Source: Variovorax sp. HW608 (GTDB lineage: Bacteria > Pseudomonadota > Gammaproteobacteria > Burkholderiales > Burkholderiaceae_C). From it: 64,000 bases of DNA. The stretch spans positions 1,178,001-1,242,000 of the forward strand of contig NZ_LT607803.1 in NCBI RefSeq assembly GCF_900090195.1, written 5' to 3'. The position numbers and the translations under genes were made by a program. Below, piece by piece: positions 25,927-34,740 of this stretch (positions within the stretch are counted from its first letter, which is position 1; each line of letters starts with the position of its first letter). The notes beneath the pieces were generated by a model. That model worked only from the letters and a program-made list of their open reading frames with translations. It was not told where the DNA came from and searched no databases.

Positions 25927-26862
25927 ATGGGCTCCATCGACAGGCAGGACTCGACCCCCCAGCTGCTCAACCGCATCCGGATGCGGCAGGTCGCGCTGAT
26001 GCTCGCGGTCGAGGAGCGGCGCACCCTTCGCGCCGCCGCCGACCAGCTCGGACTGACACAGCCGGCTGCCACCAAGATGCTCCATGAGCTCGAGAGCGCG
26101 CTGGGGCAGCCGCTGTTCGAGCGCGTCGGACGCGGTCTGCGGCTCAACGCCGCCGGCGAACGGGTGATGGGTTACTTCAAGGGAATCCGCGGCAGCATGG
26201 AGGCGCTCAACCGCGAGCTGCACGACTTCCAGCTCGGCAGCGTCGGCAAGTTCTCGCTCGGCAGCATCATGGCCGCCTCGCCGGGCCGGCTGACGGATGC
26301 GCTCACCGAACTCAAGGCGGCCCACCCGCTGCTGGCCATCGAAATCGCGGTGGACACCAGCGACAAGCTGCTGGCCCAGTTGCACGAAGGCGTGCTCGAG
26401 GTGGTGGTGGGCCGCCCCGTCGGCCCAGAGGCGGCAAGCTGCACCTTCCGGGCGATCGCCGACGAATCCTTGGCCGTGGTTGTCGGCAACGAGCACCCGC
26501 TGGCAGCGCAGCCACGCGTGGCCTTCGCAGAACTGCTGGATTTCCCGTGGATCCTGCAGCCGGCTCCCAGTCCGATGCGCGACGTCATGGAGCATGAGTT
26601 CCAGATGCATCACGCAGTGATGCCGCGCGGCCTGATCGAGACCGGCTCGATCCTCACGACAATCAATCTCATCCGCAAGTCGCGGATGATTGGCGTGATT
26701 CCCGCGACGGTTGCCAAGCGTGATGCCGAGCATGGCGTGCTGAGCATCGTGAACTATCCGATCCGGCACAAGCTCTCGACCTACGGCAGCATCGTGCGCA
26801 GCGATCGGCCGCTCAGCGTTCCGGCGGAACAGTTCCTGGAACTGCTGCATAGAAAACGATAG
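25927..26862 (+). CDS. LysR-family regulator (pentonate operon)
   Basis: 311 aa. The N-terminal helix-turn-helix contains AADQLGLTQPAATKMLHELE, and the effector-binding domain follows from about residue 95 (GKFSLGSIMAASPGRL). The GbpR/galactose-binding-regulator branch of LysR has a similar layout. The gene is divergent from the TTT-receptor-led operon and probably controls it through the palindrome at 25894. Confidence 0.87.
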   Translation: MGSIDRQDSTPQLLNRIRMRQVALMLAVEERRTLRAAADQLGLTQPAATKMLHELESALGQPLFERVGRGLRLNAAGERVMGYFKGIRGSMEALNRELHDFQLGSVGKFSLGSIMAASPGRLTDALTELKAAHPLLAIEIAVDTSDKLLAQLHEGVLEVVVGRPVGPEAASCTFRAIADESLAVVVGNEHPLAAQPRVAFAELLDFPWILQPAPSPMRDVMEHEFQMHHAVMPRGLIETGSILTTINLIRKSRMIGVIPATVAKRDAEHGVLSIVNYPIRHKLSTYGSIVRSDRPLSVPAEQFLELLHRKR

Positions 26863-26880
26863 GTTCGGCCGCTGGTGCCC

Positions 26881-27813
26881 CTAACCCGCCGCGCGCGCGA
26901 GCGCATCCAGCACCACGCGCCGCAGCAGGGGCTCGTCGGCCACGCTGGCCACCTCTGCATTGGCCTGGGCGCGCTTCGGCACCCGCCACTCGACCACCGT
27001 CATGCCGCGGGTGTGCTCGCCCTTGCATTCGGCCACCACATGCGCCGGCCTGAAACTCATCCCCTCGGGCGCCACCAGCACCGCTGCGGCCGTCGGGTCA
27101 TAGAGCGACATCGGCAGCGCGCCCGCGGGGCTCGCGATGCGCACGTAGCCGAGCAGCAGGTCGGCCAGCACCTCCGCCTTGTCGGTGCCGAGCGCCCGCA
27201 GCGCCTCGGCATCGCTGGCATGCACGCGCACCTGCCGGCATGCATCGAGACCGACCATGTGCAGCGAGACGCCGGCCTCGAGCACGACGTTGATCGCTTC
27301 CGGGTCCACCGCGGCATTGAACTCCGCCGCCGCCGTGTGATTGCCCGGCCCGGCACTGCCGCCCATCCACAGGAGCCGACCGATCCGTGCGGCCAGCTCG
27401 GGGCGCTGGCGCAGCACGAGCGCGAGATTGGTGAGCGGGCCCAGCGCGAGCAGCGTGGCCGGCTCCGGCGCGGAAGCCAGATAGCCGCCGAGCGCAGCCA
27501 CCGCATCGCTGGACGCCAGCGCCGCGCGCGTCTTCGGGAGGCTGCGACCTGCCGAGACCATGGCGTCCGCGCCGAGGATGTTCTGCGCCGTGACCAGTTC
27601 GCTGGCGATCGGCTTCGCACTGCCTGCGTGGACGGGGAAGTCCCATCCGAAGAACGCGGCGGAACGCAGCGCGTTGTCGATCACCACGTCGAGCGGCGCA
27701 TTGCCGGCGACGAGCGACATGCCGTCGACGCGCCAGGGCGGCGTCTGCATGACCGTGAGCACGGCGGCAAGATCGTCGAAGCCCATGTCGGTGTCGATCC
27801 AGACGTGCTTCAT
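26881..27813 (-). CDS. Nucleoside hydrolase (IUNH family)
   Basis: 310 aa. The calcium-binding signature DTDMGFDD is at residues 7-14, with NHTAAAEFNAAVDPEA further on and the late Asp in LYDPTAA. The His that often precedes this Asp is replaced by Tyr, so the leaving-group step may differ from purine-type hydrolases. It would cleave the N-glycosidic bond of ribonucleosides. It is convergent with the LysR gene (18-bp gap, no terminator seen). Confidence 0.86.
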   Translation of the reverse strand: MKHVWIDTDMGFDDLAAVLTVMQTPPWRVDGMSLVAGNAPLDVVIDNALRSAAFFGWDFPVHAGSAKPIASELVTAQNILGADAMVSAGRSLPKTRAALASSDAVAALGGYLASAPEPATLLALGPLTNLALVLRQRPELAARIGRLLWMGGSAGPGNHTAAAEFNAAVDPEAINVVLEAGVSLHMVGLDACRQVRVHASDAEALRALGTDKAEVLADLLLGYVRIASPAGALPMSLYDPTAAAVLVAPEGMSFRPAHVVAECKGEHTRGMTVVEWRVPKRAQANAEVASVADEPLLRRVVLDALARAAG

Positions 27814-27941
27814 GGCTTGGGGTTTCCGTTCAGGCGCGGAGTTGGGAAGATGGGTGCTCTATTGTCCCGCAGCGTCCGGCGAGAAAGCCGCGGACTTGAT
27901 CCGCCTCGACGGCTGGTAGCCTGCAGCACGCTCGGAGCGCG

Positions 27942-28970
27942 CTACAGCGTCCTCTTGCCCTGGCGATAGGCACCGGGCGCGCTGCCCGTCCAGCCCTTGA
28001 ACGCGCGCTGGAAGGCCGCGCTGTCGGTGAAGCCCAGCTCCTGCGCAAGCTCGGCCAGCGGCACGCCGCTGGTGTTGAGCCGGACGATGGCGATGTCGCG
28101 GCGCAACTCGTCCTTGAGCGCCTGGAAGGAGGTGGCTTCCAGCGCCAGCTTGCGCTGCAGCGTGGCCGTCGACATGTGCAGTGCCGCGGCCGCGGCCGAG
28201 AGGTCGGGCCATCCGGGCTGCATGCGGCGCAGGTGGTCGCGCACGCGCGAACTGGTCAGCTCGTCGTTGCGGCGCGGCATGATGATGTTGGCCTGCGCTT
28301 CGGCCAGGAAGGCGCGCAGGGCGTCCTCGTCGCGGCGCACCGCCACCTGCAGCCAGCGCGAATCGAACCAGATGGCGGTATGCGCCCGGCCGAACTCCAG
28401 GCGCGCCGGAAAGGCCTGGCTGTAGCTGTCCACGTGAGGTGGCGCTGCGAACGCGAAGTCGAAGTGCCGCGCCGGCAGTCGCCCGCCGGCCAGCCACGCA
28501 ACCAGGCGCCAGAAGACGCGCAGCATCAGCTCGTGCAGGAACACGTGGTGCACCACCGAGGCCTCGTCGAAGCCCAGCAGCATGCCGGCGCAGTCGCCCT
28601 CGATCCGCAGCTCCAGGGTCGCGTCGTCGCGCAGCAGCGAGAAGGTGCGGGCGACGCGGCGGATCGCCTGCTCGACATTTCGCGACCCGAGCGCCGAGTG
28701 CGCCATCAGCGCGAAGCTTCCGGGCTTGAGCGGCCGCAGCAGAAAGCCCAGGCACTCGTCGCGGCGCCGGTCGATGAGCAGGCGAAAGAGCAGCACGTAC
28801 TGGTCGGCCGTCACACGCGCACCGGGATGGTCCAGCAGCTCCATCGGGATGCCGGCGGCCTGCAGGTAGGACTCGACGGATTCGCCGCGCGCCTCGATGC
28901 CGGCGAGCATGCCGCGGACCATCGCCGCGGGGATGGTGATGGGTGCCTTCTTCGTCAGGTTGGAGCGCAC
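27942..28970 (-). CDS. AraC-family transcriptional regulator
   Basis: About 342 aa from GTG 28970. An N-terminal arabinose-binding-like domain (OruR-type) is followed by a C-terminal AraC helix-turn-helix pair (LSAAAAALHMSTATLQRKL and LAELAQELGFTDSAAFQRAF). The start is uncertain: the frame is open to 29096, but the extra residues are Cys-, His- and Arg-rich and unlike the family. ATG 29051 is another option. It is divergent from the acyl-CoA catabolic operon at 29099 and is its likely regulator. Confidence 0.8.
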   Translation of the reverse strand: MRSNLTKKAPITIPAAMVRGMLAGIEARGESVESYLQAAGIPMELLDHPGARVTADQYVLLFRLLIDRRRDECLGFLLRPLKPGSFALMAHSALGSRNVEQAIRRVARTFSLLRDDATLELRIEGDCAGMLLGFDEASVVHHVFLHELMLRVFWRLVAWLAGGRLPARHFDFAFAAPPHVDSYSQAFPARLEFGRAHTAIWFDSRWLQVAVRRDEDALRAFLAEAQANIIMPRRNDELTSSRVRDHLRRMQPGWPDLSAAAAALHMSTATLQRKLALEATSFQALKDELRRDIAIVRLNTSGVPLAELAQELGFTDSAAFQRAFKGWTGSAPGAYRQGKRTL

Positions 28971-29098
28971 GTTCGATTGATGTGATTTGCCATGCGATCG
29001 ATGCGTTGTGCAATTGTTGTCGTGCGTCTGCGTTCTTAGCATCGACGTCATTCGACAACAGCAGCCACGCGATGGTCGCGGGAACAACGGAGACAACC

Positions 29099-30658
29099 AT
29101 GTACCTTACCCAGGCGCTGCACCGCGCAGTTCAGCAGAAACCCGATCGCATCGCGGTGCGCTTCGGCAGCCGCAGCCGCAGCTTCCGCGAGTTCGCCGAG
29201 CGCGTCGCGCGCCTGGCGGGCGCGCTGCAGAAGCTCGGAATGAAGGAAGGCGACCGCGTCGCCATGCTGGCGCTCAACTCCGACCGCTACCTCGAGTACC
29301 AGATGGCCGTGCCCTGGGGCGGCGGCGTGCTCAATCCCTGCAACATCCGCTGGTCGGGGCCGGAGATCCTGTACTCCCTGAACGACTCGGGCTCCACCAT
29401 CCTGCTGGTGGACGACACCTTCCGTCCGCTGGTCGAAGCCATCCGCAAGGACGCCGCCACGCTGCGCGAGCTGATCTACTGCGGCGAACGCGAGACGCCT
29501 GCCGGCATGCTGAACTACGAGGCGCTGCTGGACACGGCGCAGCCGGTGCCGGACGCGGCGCGGCGCGGCGATGACCTGGCGGGCATCTTCTACACCGGCG
29601 GCACCACCGGCTTTCCGAAGGGCGTGATGCTCAGCCACACCAATCTGTGCAGCTCCGGCCTGGCGCTGCATTCCGAAGGGCTGGCGAGCGACGGCGGCAG
29701 CTACCTGCATGCCGCCCCCATGTTCCACCTGGCCGACATGGGCCTGGCGCTGCCGCACTGGATGGAGGGCAATACGCACTCGGTGATCCCGGCCTTCGCA
29801 CCGGAGGCCGTGCTCGACGTCATCGAGCGCGACCGCATCACCCACATGCTGCTGGTGCCCACCATGATCCAGATGCTGGTGGACCATCCGGCCATGAAGA
29901 AGCCGCGCGACCTGGGTTCGCTCAGGACCATCGTATACGGCGCCTCGCCCATTTCCGAGTCGGTGCTGGAGCGCGCGATGGCCGCGCTGCCGGGCGTCGA
30001 GTTCGTGCAGGCCTACGGCATGACCGAGCTGTCGCCCCTGGCCACCGTCAACCCGGCCTGGACCCACACGCCCGAAGGCCGCAGCAAGGGCAAGCTGCGC
30101 GCCGCCGGCCGGGCCGGCTACTGCTGCGAGGTGCGCATCGTCGATGCCGAGGACCGCGAAGTGCCGCGCGGCACGGTGGGCGAAGTGGCGGTGCGCGGGC
30201 CCAACGTGATGCAGGGCTACTGGAACAAGCCCGAGCAGACGGCCGCGGCGATCCGCAATGGCTGGATGCACACCGGCGACGGCGCGTATATGGACGACGA
30301 CGGCTTCGTCTTCATCGTCGACCGCATGAAGGACATGATCATCAGCGGCGGTGAGAACGTCTTCTCGGCCGAGGTCGAGAACGCGCTCGCCCAGCACGCC
30401 GCGGTGGCGGCCAGCGCGGTGATCGGCATCCCGAGCACGGAGTGGGGCGAGGCGGTGCATGCGGTGGTTGTCGCCAAGCCCGGCGCGTGCGCCACGCCCG
30501 AGGAACTCATCCTGCACTGCAAGGCGCTCATCGCCAGCTACAAGTGCCCGCGCAGCGTGGAGTTCCGCGACGCGCTTCCCCTTTCGGGCGCCGGCAAGGT
30601 GCTCAAGACCGAGCTGCGCAAGCCCTTCTGGGAAGGCCAGTCCCGGCAGGTGAACTGA
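29099..30658 (+). CDS. Acyl-CoA synthetase (AMP-forming)
   Basis: 519 aa ANL enzyme. Visible motifs: P-loop FYTGGTTGFPKGVMLSH, the A5-type YGMTELSP, the aspartate in WMHTGDGAYMDDDGFVFIVDR, and the A10 Lys in SGAGKVLKTELRK. It activates a carboxylic acid with ATP and CoA as the first step of the beta-oxidation-like operon that follows. ATG 29099 has CGGAGA upstream; the longer frame from 28943 overlaps the divergent regulator. The substrate is probably a branched or cyclic acid, given the racemase and SCP-x-type thiolase downstream. Confidence 0.9.
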   Translation: MYLTQALHRAVQQKPDRIAVRFGSRSRSFREFAERVARLAGALQKLGMKEGDRVAMLALNSDRYLEYQMAVPWGGGVLNPCNIRWSGPEILYSLNDSGSTILLVDDTFRPLVEAIRKDAATLRELIYCGERETPAGMLNYEALLDTAQPVPDAARRGDDLAGIFYTGGTTGFPKGVMLSHTNLCSSGLALHSEGLASDGGSYLHAAPMFHLADMGLALPHWMEGNTHSVIPAFAPEAVLDVIERDRITHMLLVPTMIQMLVDHPAMKKPRDLGSLRTIVYGASPISESVLERAMAALPGVEFVQAYGMTELSPLATVNPAWTHTPEGRSKGKLRAAGRAGYCCEVRIVDAEDREVPRGTVGEVAVRGPNVMQGYWNKPEQTAAAIRNGWMHTGDGAYMDDDGFVFIVDRMKDMIISGGENVFSAEVENALAQHAAVAASAVIGIPSTEWGEAVHAVVVAKPGACATPEELILHCKALIASYKCPRSVEFRDALPLSGAGKVLKTELRKPFWEGQSRQVN

Positions 30659-30667
30659 ATCGATTCA
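30656..30667. repeat. 12-bp palindrome TGAATCGATTCA, second copy
   Basis: A perfect palindrome that includes the stop codon of the acyl-CoA synthetase gene. It is identical to the core of the palindrome at 5553-5566. It could be an operator or a coincidence of the stop codon context. Confidence 0.35.
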
Positions 30668-30681
30668 ACCAAGGAAACGAC

Positions 30682-31866
30682 ATGAGCAGCAACGTCTACA
30701 TCAGCGGCGTGGGGATGATCCCTTTCGCCAAGCCGGGCAAGCACGCCCCCTACAACGAGATGGGCGCGCAGGCCGCGCGCATCGCCCTGGCCGATGCCGG
30801 CCTGGGCTACGAGCGGGTGCAGCAGGCCTACGTGGGCTATGTCTACGGCGACTCCACCGCGGGGCAGCGTGCCCTGTACGAGGTCGGCATGAGCGGCATC
30901 CCGATCGTCAACGTCAACAACAACTGCTCCACCGGCTCGAGCGCGCTCTTCCTGGCGCGCCAGGCGGTGCAAAGCGGCGCGGTCGACTGCGCGCTGGCCC
31001 TGGGCTTCGAACACATGAACCCGGGCGCACTGGGCGCGGTCTTCGCCGATCGCCCCAGCCCCTTCGACCGCTTCGACCAGGCCACGGAGGAACTGGTGGG
31101 CCACGGCGAGATCCCGCTGGCCTTGCGCTATTTCGGCGGCGCCGGCCTGGCGCACATGCAGCAGTACGGCACGAAGCTGTCCACCTTCGCGAACATCCGC
31201 GCCAAGGCCAGCCGGCATGCGGCCAACAACCCTGTTGCGCTGTTCCGCAGCATCATCACCGAGGACGAAGTGATGGCCGCGCCGGTGATGTGGCCGGGCG
31301 TCATGACGCGCCTGATGGCCTGTCCGCCCACCTGCGGCGCGGCCGCCGCCATCGTGTGCTCGGAAGACTTTGCGCAAAGGCACAACCTCGACCGCAGCGT
31401 GCGCGTGAAGGCGCAAGCCATGACCACCGACGGCCCGGCCACCTTCGCGGCGCGCGACATGCGCGAGGTGGTGGGCTTCAGCATGGCCAAGGAGGCCGCG
31501 CGCCGCGTCTATGAGTCGGCCGGCGTCGGGCCGCAGGACATCGACGTGGTGGAGCTGCATGACTGCTTCGCCCACAACGAACTCATCAGCTACGAATCGC
31601 TGGGCCTGTGCCCGGAAGGCGGGGCCGAGAAGTTCGTGCTCGACGGCGACAACACCTACGGCGGCGCGGTGGTCACCAACCCTTCGGGCGGCCTGCTGTC
31701 CAAAGGCCATCCCCTGGGGGCCACGGGCCTCGCGCAATGCACCGAACTGGTCCAGCAGCTGCGCGGGACGGCGCAGGCGCGGCAGGTGCAGGGTGCGCGT
31801 CTTGCGCTGCAGCACAACCTGGGCCTGGGCGGCGCCTGCGTGGTGACGCTCTACGAGCGCGTCTGA
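30682..31866 (+). CDS. SCP-x-type thiolase (lipid-transfer thiolase)
   Basis: 394 aa thiolase of the SCP2/SCP-x branch. The nucleophile Cys lies in VNNNCSTGSSAL, the His in ELHDCFAHNE, and the C-terminal Gly/His motif reads NPSGGLLSKGHPLGATG. It cleaves 3-ketoacyl-CoA, often of branched or sterol side chains. ATG 30682 follows AAGGAAACG. The gene ends 3-4 bp before the end of a group II intron that lies antisense in the gap to the next gene. Confidence 0.88.
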   Translation: MSSNVYISGVGMIPFAKPGKHAPYNEMGAQAARIALADAGLGYERVQQAYVGYVYGDSTAGQRALYEVGMSGIPIVNVNNNCSTGSSALFLARQAVQSGAVDCALALGFEHMNPGALGAVFADRPSPFDRFDQATEELVGHGEIPLALRYFGGAGLAHMQQYGTKLSTFANIRAKASRHAANNPVALFRSIITEDEVMAAPVMWPGVMTRLMACPPTCGAAAAIVCSEDFAQRHNLDRSVRVKAQAMTTDGPATFAARDMREVVGFSMAKEAARRVYESAGVGPQDIDVVELHDCFAHNELISYESLGLCPEGGAEKFVLDGDNTYGGAVVTNPSGGLLSKGHPLGATGLAQCTELVQQLRGTAQARQVQGARLALQHNLGLGGACVVTLYERV

Positions 31867-31873
31867 AAAGTCA

Positions 31874-31905
31874 GAGTAGGAATGTCAGTCACCCAACACC
31901 CCCTC
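31874..31905 (-). ncRNA. Group II intron domain VI with branch-point A
   Basis: On the intron strand, GAG and GGGGTGT pair with ACATTCC and CTC around a 10-nt loop. The two unpaired bases TA between the lower and upper stems supply the branch-point adenosine (31877). This is the expected form of domain VI. Confidence 0.75.
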
Positions 31906-31909
31906 CACA

Positions 31910-31942
31910 GATCCGTACGTGCGGAGCTACCGCATACGGCTC
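31910..31942 (-). ncRNA. Group II intron domain V
   Basis: A 33-nt hairpin beginning GAGCCGTATGCGG and ending CCGCACGTACGGATC on the intron strand, with the AGC catalytic triad at positions 2-4. The third pair is G-A where group II introns usually have a G-U wobble, and the terminal loop is not GNRA. The maturase stop codon (TAG) lies inside this element. Confidence 0.8.
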
Positions 31943-33435
31943 CTGCCTTGGGTCATGACGATCAGACGCTGGTGCGGGTAGGGGTGGCAGATGTTCGGGA
32001 CAGGCAGCCAGTGCGCCATCAAGCGATACATGCGTCGCCAAGGCAGGTCGTGGCTCTGGCTGCGGCGGCACAGCGTGCGATGCCACAGCCCGACGACCTG
32101 ATGGCGGAATGTCCTCAGCCGCGCGCCGTTGCACGGCACGCCGAAGTAGCGCGCATGCCCAGTCACCACCGCCCGCAGGTACTGGCCCTGCTCCGGGATG
32201 GGTTGGTGCATGCGCCTTCTGAGTTCGAGCTTGATCACCTGCAGCTTGGCTCGCAGGCGTTTGGCACTGGTGAGTCGCAGGACCATGAACTTGCCCTTTC
32301 GGGTCGTCCCGCAGCAATGCGTGAACCCCAGGAAGTCGAAGGTCTGCGGCTTGCCTTGTCCCTTGCGGCGTCGGTTCTCGTGGGCGAAGCGCCCGAACTC
32401 GATCAGCCGCGTCTTCTCGGGATGCAGCTTCAACCCGAACTGGCCCAGCCGCTCGGCCACCGCGCGCTGGAAGCGCTCGGCGTCATCACGGAACTGGAAC
32501 CCCGCAACCCAATCGTCGGCGTAGCGCACGACGATCACGTCACCCCGGGCATGGCGCCCCCTCCACTGCTTCACCCACAGGTCCAACGCATAGTGCAGGT
32601 AGATGTTGGCCAGCAGCGGACTGATGCTCCCGCCCTGAACCGTCCCCAACTCACCTTGCGTGAGCCTGCCGTCCTCCAGCACGCCCGCGTGCAGCCATTT
32701 CTTGATCAGCCGCACCACGCGCGTGTCAGCCACGCGATGTTCGATGAACTTCACCAGCCAGTCCCTTTCGATCGTGTCGAAGAACTTGGCGATGTCCGCA
32801 TCGAGTATCCAGTTCACCTTCCTTGCGCCCACACCCACCGCCACGGCATCCAGCGCGTTGTGCGCGCTGCGCCCGGGCCTGAAGCCGTAGCTGAACCCGA
32901 GGAAGTCCTGCTCGTAGATGGCGTTCAACACTTCGACCGTGGCACGCTGGACGAGCTTGTCCTCCAGCGCCGGCACGCCCAGCGGGCGCTTGCTGCCGTC
33001 GGCCTTGTCGATGTACACCCTCTTCACAGGCTGGGGCCGGTAGCCCCCTCGGGCCAGCCGCTCGGACAACTCCAGGAGATTGCCCTCCAGGTCCTGTCCG
33101 TACGTCTGCCAGGTCTGGCCGTCCACCCCGGCGGCCGCGTCGCGCTTGAGCGCGAGGTAAGCCGCCCGCAGGCGTTCGACCGCGTAGATGTGATGCAGCA
33201 GTCCCGTGAACCTCGCATCACGACGGCCCTTTGCCGTCTGTCGTATGCCATCGAGCGCGGTTCCCATGTCATAGACCCGCACCGATCTGCGGGACATGCG
33301 CGCCGCGATGGCATTTCCCTTGGCCTGCCGCCTTCCCTCCACCACCTCCGCCGCCGCAGGAGCTTCCCCCGCAGCCTTGTTCGGCAGCTTCTTCGGTACT
33401 ACGCAGCAGTCCGACTTCCCGCGCCTGTGGCTCAT
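31927..33435 (-). CDS. ltrA: Group II intron reverse transcriptase/maturase
   Basis: 502 aa from ATG 33435. Reverse-transcriptase blocks are visible: the entry region with AAAGVDGQTW, KRPLGVPALEDKLVQRA, FSYGFRPGRSAHNAL, and the catalytic YADD at 305-308. A maturase X (GIIM) domain follows, and no HNH endonuclase domain follows it. It would help splice the intron and copy it into new sites. The open frame continues upstream to 33744 through the intron's 5' RNA domains, which are not expected to be translated. The C-terminus runs into domain V. Confidence 0.9.
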   Translation of the reverse strand: MSHRRGKSDCCVVPKKLPNKAAGEAPAAAEVVEGRRQAKGNAIAARMSRRSVRVYDMGTALDGIRQTAKGRRDARFTGLLHHIYAVERLRAAYLALKRDAAAGVDGQTWQTYGQDLEGNLLELSERLARGGYRPQPVKRVYIDKADGSKRPLGVPALEDKLVQRATVEVLNAIYEQDFLGFSYGFRPGRSAHNALDAVAVGVGARKVNWILDADIAKFFDTIERDWLVKFIEHRVADTRVVRLIKKWLHAGVLEDGRLTQGELGTVQGGSISPLLANIYLHYALDLWVKQWRGRHARGDVIVVRYADDWVAGFQFRDDAERFQRAVAERLGQFGLKLHPEKTRLIEFGRFAHENRRRKGQGKPQTFDFLGFTHCCGTTRKGKFMVLRLTSAKRLRAKLQVIKLELRRRMHQPIPEQGQYLRAVVTGHARYFGVPCNGARLRTFRHQVVGLWHRTLCRRSQSHDLPWRRMYRLMAHWLPVPNICHPYPHQRLIVMTQGRSRMR

Positions 33436-33806
33436 CGTCGTACGCCCTTGGGCTTCACGATGCGCTCTGCAGCCAGCGCTTCCCAGCGCTGCGCAGAAGG
33501 ACGCGGGATCTCCCGGTTCCCGAACAAAGTGCTTGCGTGCGTGCTCGGGGTCTTTGACCGCGCGGGGTCCGCCTCTGCCTCGCCAATGCGGCAGCGACGG
33601 TGTGACCTTCGGCATTCTCCTACTGCCTCGGCACCCCGGACCACCCGCAGCTGTCGCCACGGGGCATGTATTACGCGGCTCGATACCCGGCCCGCTCGTC
33701 CCCCTATCAACGCTTCGCCCACACCCTCGCGGATGTGCACGCATGACTCGGGGCCGCCGTAGCTGGCTAAGCCTTCAACGTATGAAACTTTCATTCACAA
33801 CACTTT

Positions 33807-33822
33807 GCCGGTTTTGACCGGC
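33807..33822. other. Exon hairpin at the intron insertion site
   Basis: GCCGGT and ACCGGC close over TTTG, a perfect 6-bp stem just outside the intron 5' end on the intron strand. Some group II introns (class C type) insert next to such hairpins. It also lies about 16 bp before the MaoC gene start in the host operon. Confidence 0.55.
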
Positions 33823-33837
33823 GCACAGGAGACGGAC

Positions 33838-34278
33838 ATGATCGACAAGAAATGGATCGGCCACCAGCTGCCGGCCTGCGAGTTGCCCATCGAGCGCAGC
33901 CGGCTGCGCTTCTTCGCCAAGGCCATCGGCGAGACCGATCCCATCTACACCGACGAGGCCGCGGCGCGCGATGCCGGCTACCCGGACCTGCCGGCGCCGC
34001 CTACCTTCCTCTTCGCCGCCGAGCTGGATGCGGGCGTCACCGACCGCATGCTGGACGAGCTGAAGATCCCGCTGGCCCGGCTGCTGCACGGCGAGCAGGG
34101 CTTCACCTACCACCGCCCGGCCTGCGTGGGCGACACGGTCACCGTGCGCTCGCGCATCGAGGACATCTACGACAAGAAGAACGGCGCGCTCGAGTTCGTG
34201 GTGAAGAGCTCGCGCGCCACCAACCAGCGCGGCGAACTCGTGGCCGAGATGCGCACCGTGCTCGTCTGCAGGAACTGA
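33838..34278 (+). CDS. MaoC-like protein, N-terminal (FAS1-like) hydratase subunit
   Basis: 146 aa hot-dog fold. It lacks the D-x4-H hydratase motif that the next protein has (it reads IGETDPIYTD at that place), so it is probably the non-catalytic partner of a heteromeric MaoC enoyl-CoA hydratase. AGGAGACGG precedes the ATG. The gene follows the intron and presumably was next to the thiolase gene before insertion. It ends 7 bp before its partner gene. Confidence 0.85.
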   Translation: MIDKKWIGHQLPACELPIERSRLRFFAKAIGETDPIYTDEAAARDAGYPDLPAPPTFLFAAELDAGVTDRMLDELKIPLARLLHGEQGFTYHRPACVGDTVTVRSRIEDIYDKKNGALEFVVKSSRATNQRGELVAEMRTVLVCRN

Positions 34279-34285
34279 CAACACC

Positions 34286-34705
34286 ATGACCGCACCCACC
34301 TTCGATTTCGTGCAGGCCGGCGATGCACTGCCGGCGCTTGAACTGCCCCCCGTGGACCGCGCCACGCTGGCCCTTTTCGGCGGCGCCTCGGGCGACCACA
34401 ACCCGATCCACATCGACACCGACTTCGCCCGCCGCGCCGGCATGCCCGACGTGTTCGCGCAAGGCATGCTGGGCATGGCCTGGCTGGGCCGCCTGATCAC
34501 CGGCTGGGCGCCGCAGTCGCGCCTGCGCCGCTTCGACGCGCGCTTTCAGGGCATCACCCATCTCGGCAATGCGATGCGCTGCGAAGGCCGGGTGATCGAG
34601 AAGTTCGAAGCCGACGGCGAGCGCCGCGTGCGCGTGGAAGTCCGCAGCACCAACCAGTACGGGCAGACCAAGATCGCCGGCGAGGCCATCGTCGCGCTGC
34701 CCTGA
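34286..34705 (+). CDS. MaoC-family (R)-specific enoyl-CoA hydratase subunit
   Basis: 139 aa hot-dog fold with the hydratase-2 motif SGDHNPIHIDTDFA, which provides the catalytic Asp and His. It would hydrate a trans-2-enoyl-CoA to the (R)-3-hydroxyacyl-CoA, together with the preceding protein. Pairs of small MaoC proteins are known from sterol and branched-acid degradation in other bacteria. Confidence 0.88.
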   Translation: MTAPTFDFVQAGDALPALELPPVDRATLALFGGASGDHNPIHIDTDFARRAGMPDVFAQGMLGMAWLGRLITGWAPQSRLRRFDARFQGITHLGNAMRCEGRVIEKFEADGERRVRVEVRSTNQYGQTKIAGEAIVALP

Positions 34706-34740
34706 GTCCATTCATTGTCAAACCTGAGGAGACTTCTTTC

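Larger units (their letters stand above)
31870..33803 (-). mobile_element. Group II intron with maturase ORF, antisense to the host operon
   Basis: The minus strand shows intron-encoded RT, domain V, domain VI and a 5' end close to the GUGYG rule. The 3' end is placed at 31870 because domain VI has a bulged A (31877) eight bases from a terminal AC. The 5' end is placed at 33803, where the intron strand reads GTGTTG; GTGAATG at 33798 is the alternative. Beyond it lies a hairpin of the 5' exon (33807-33822). Excising it would rejoin the thiolase and MaoC genes with a gap of about 37 bp. Boundaries are read from motifs, not from a comparison with an empty site. Confidence 0.85.

Noticed and set aside
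33463..33744. N-terminal extension of the maturase frame
   Set aside because: It covers the intron's 5' RNA domains; the maturase family start at ATG 33435 (MSHRRGK) is typical.
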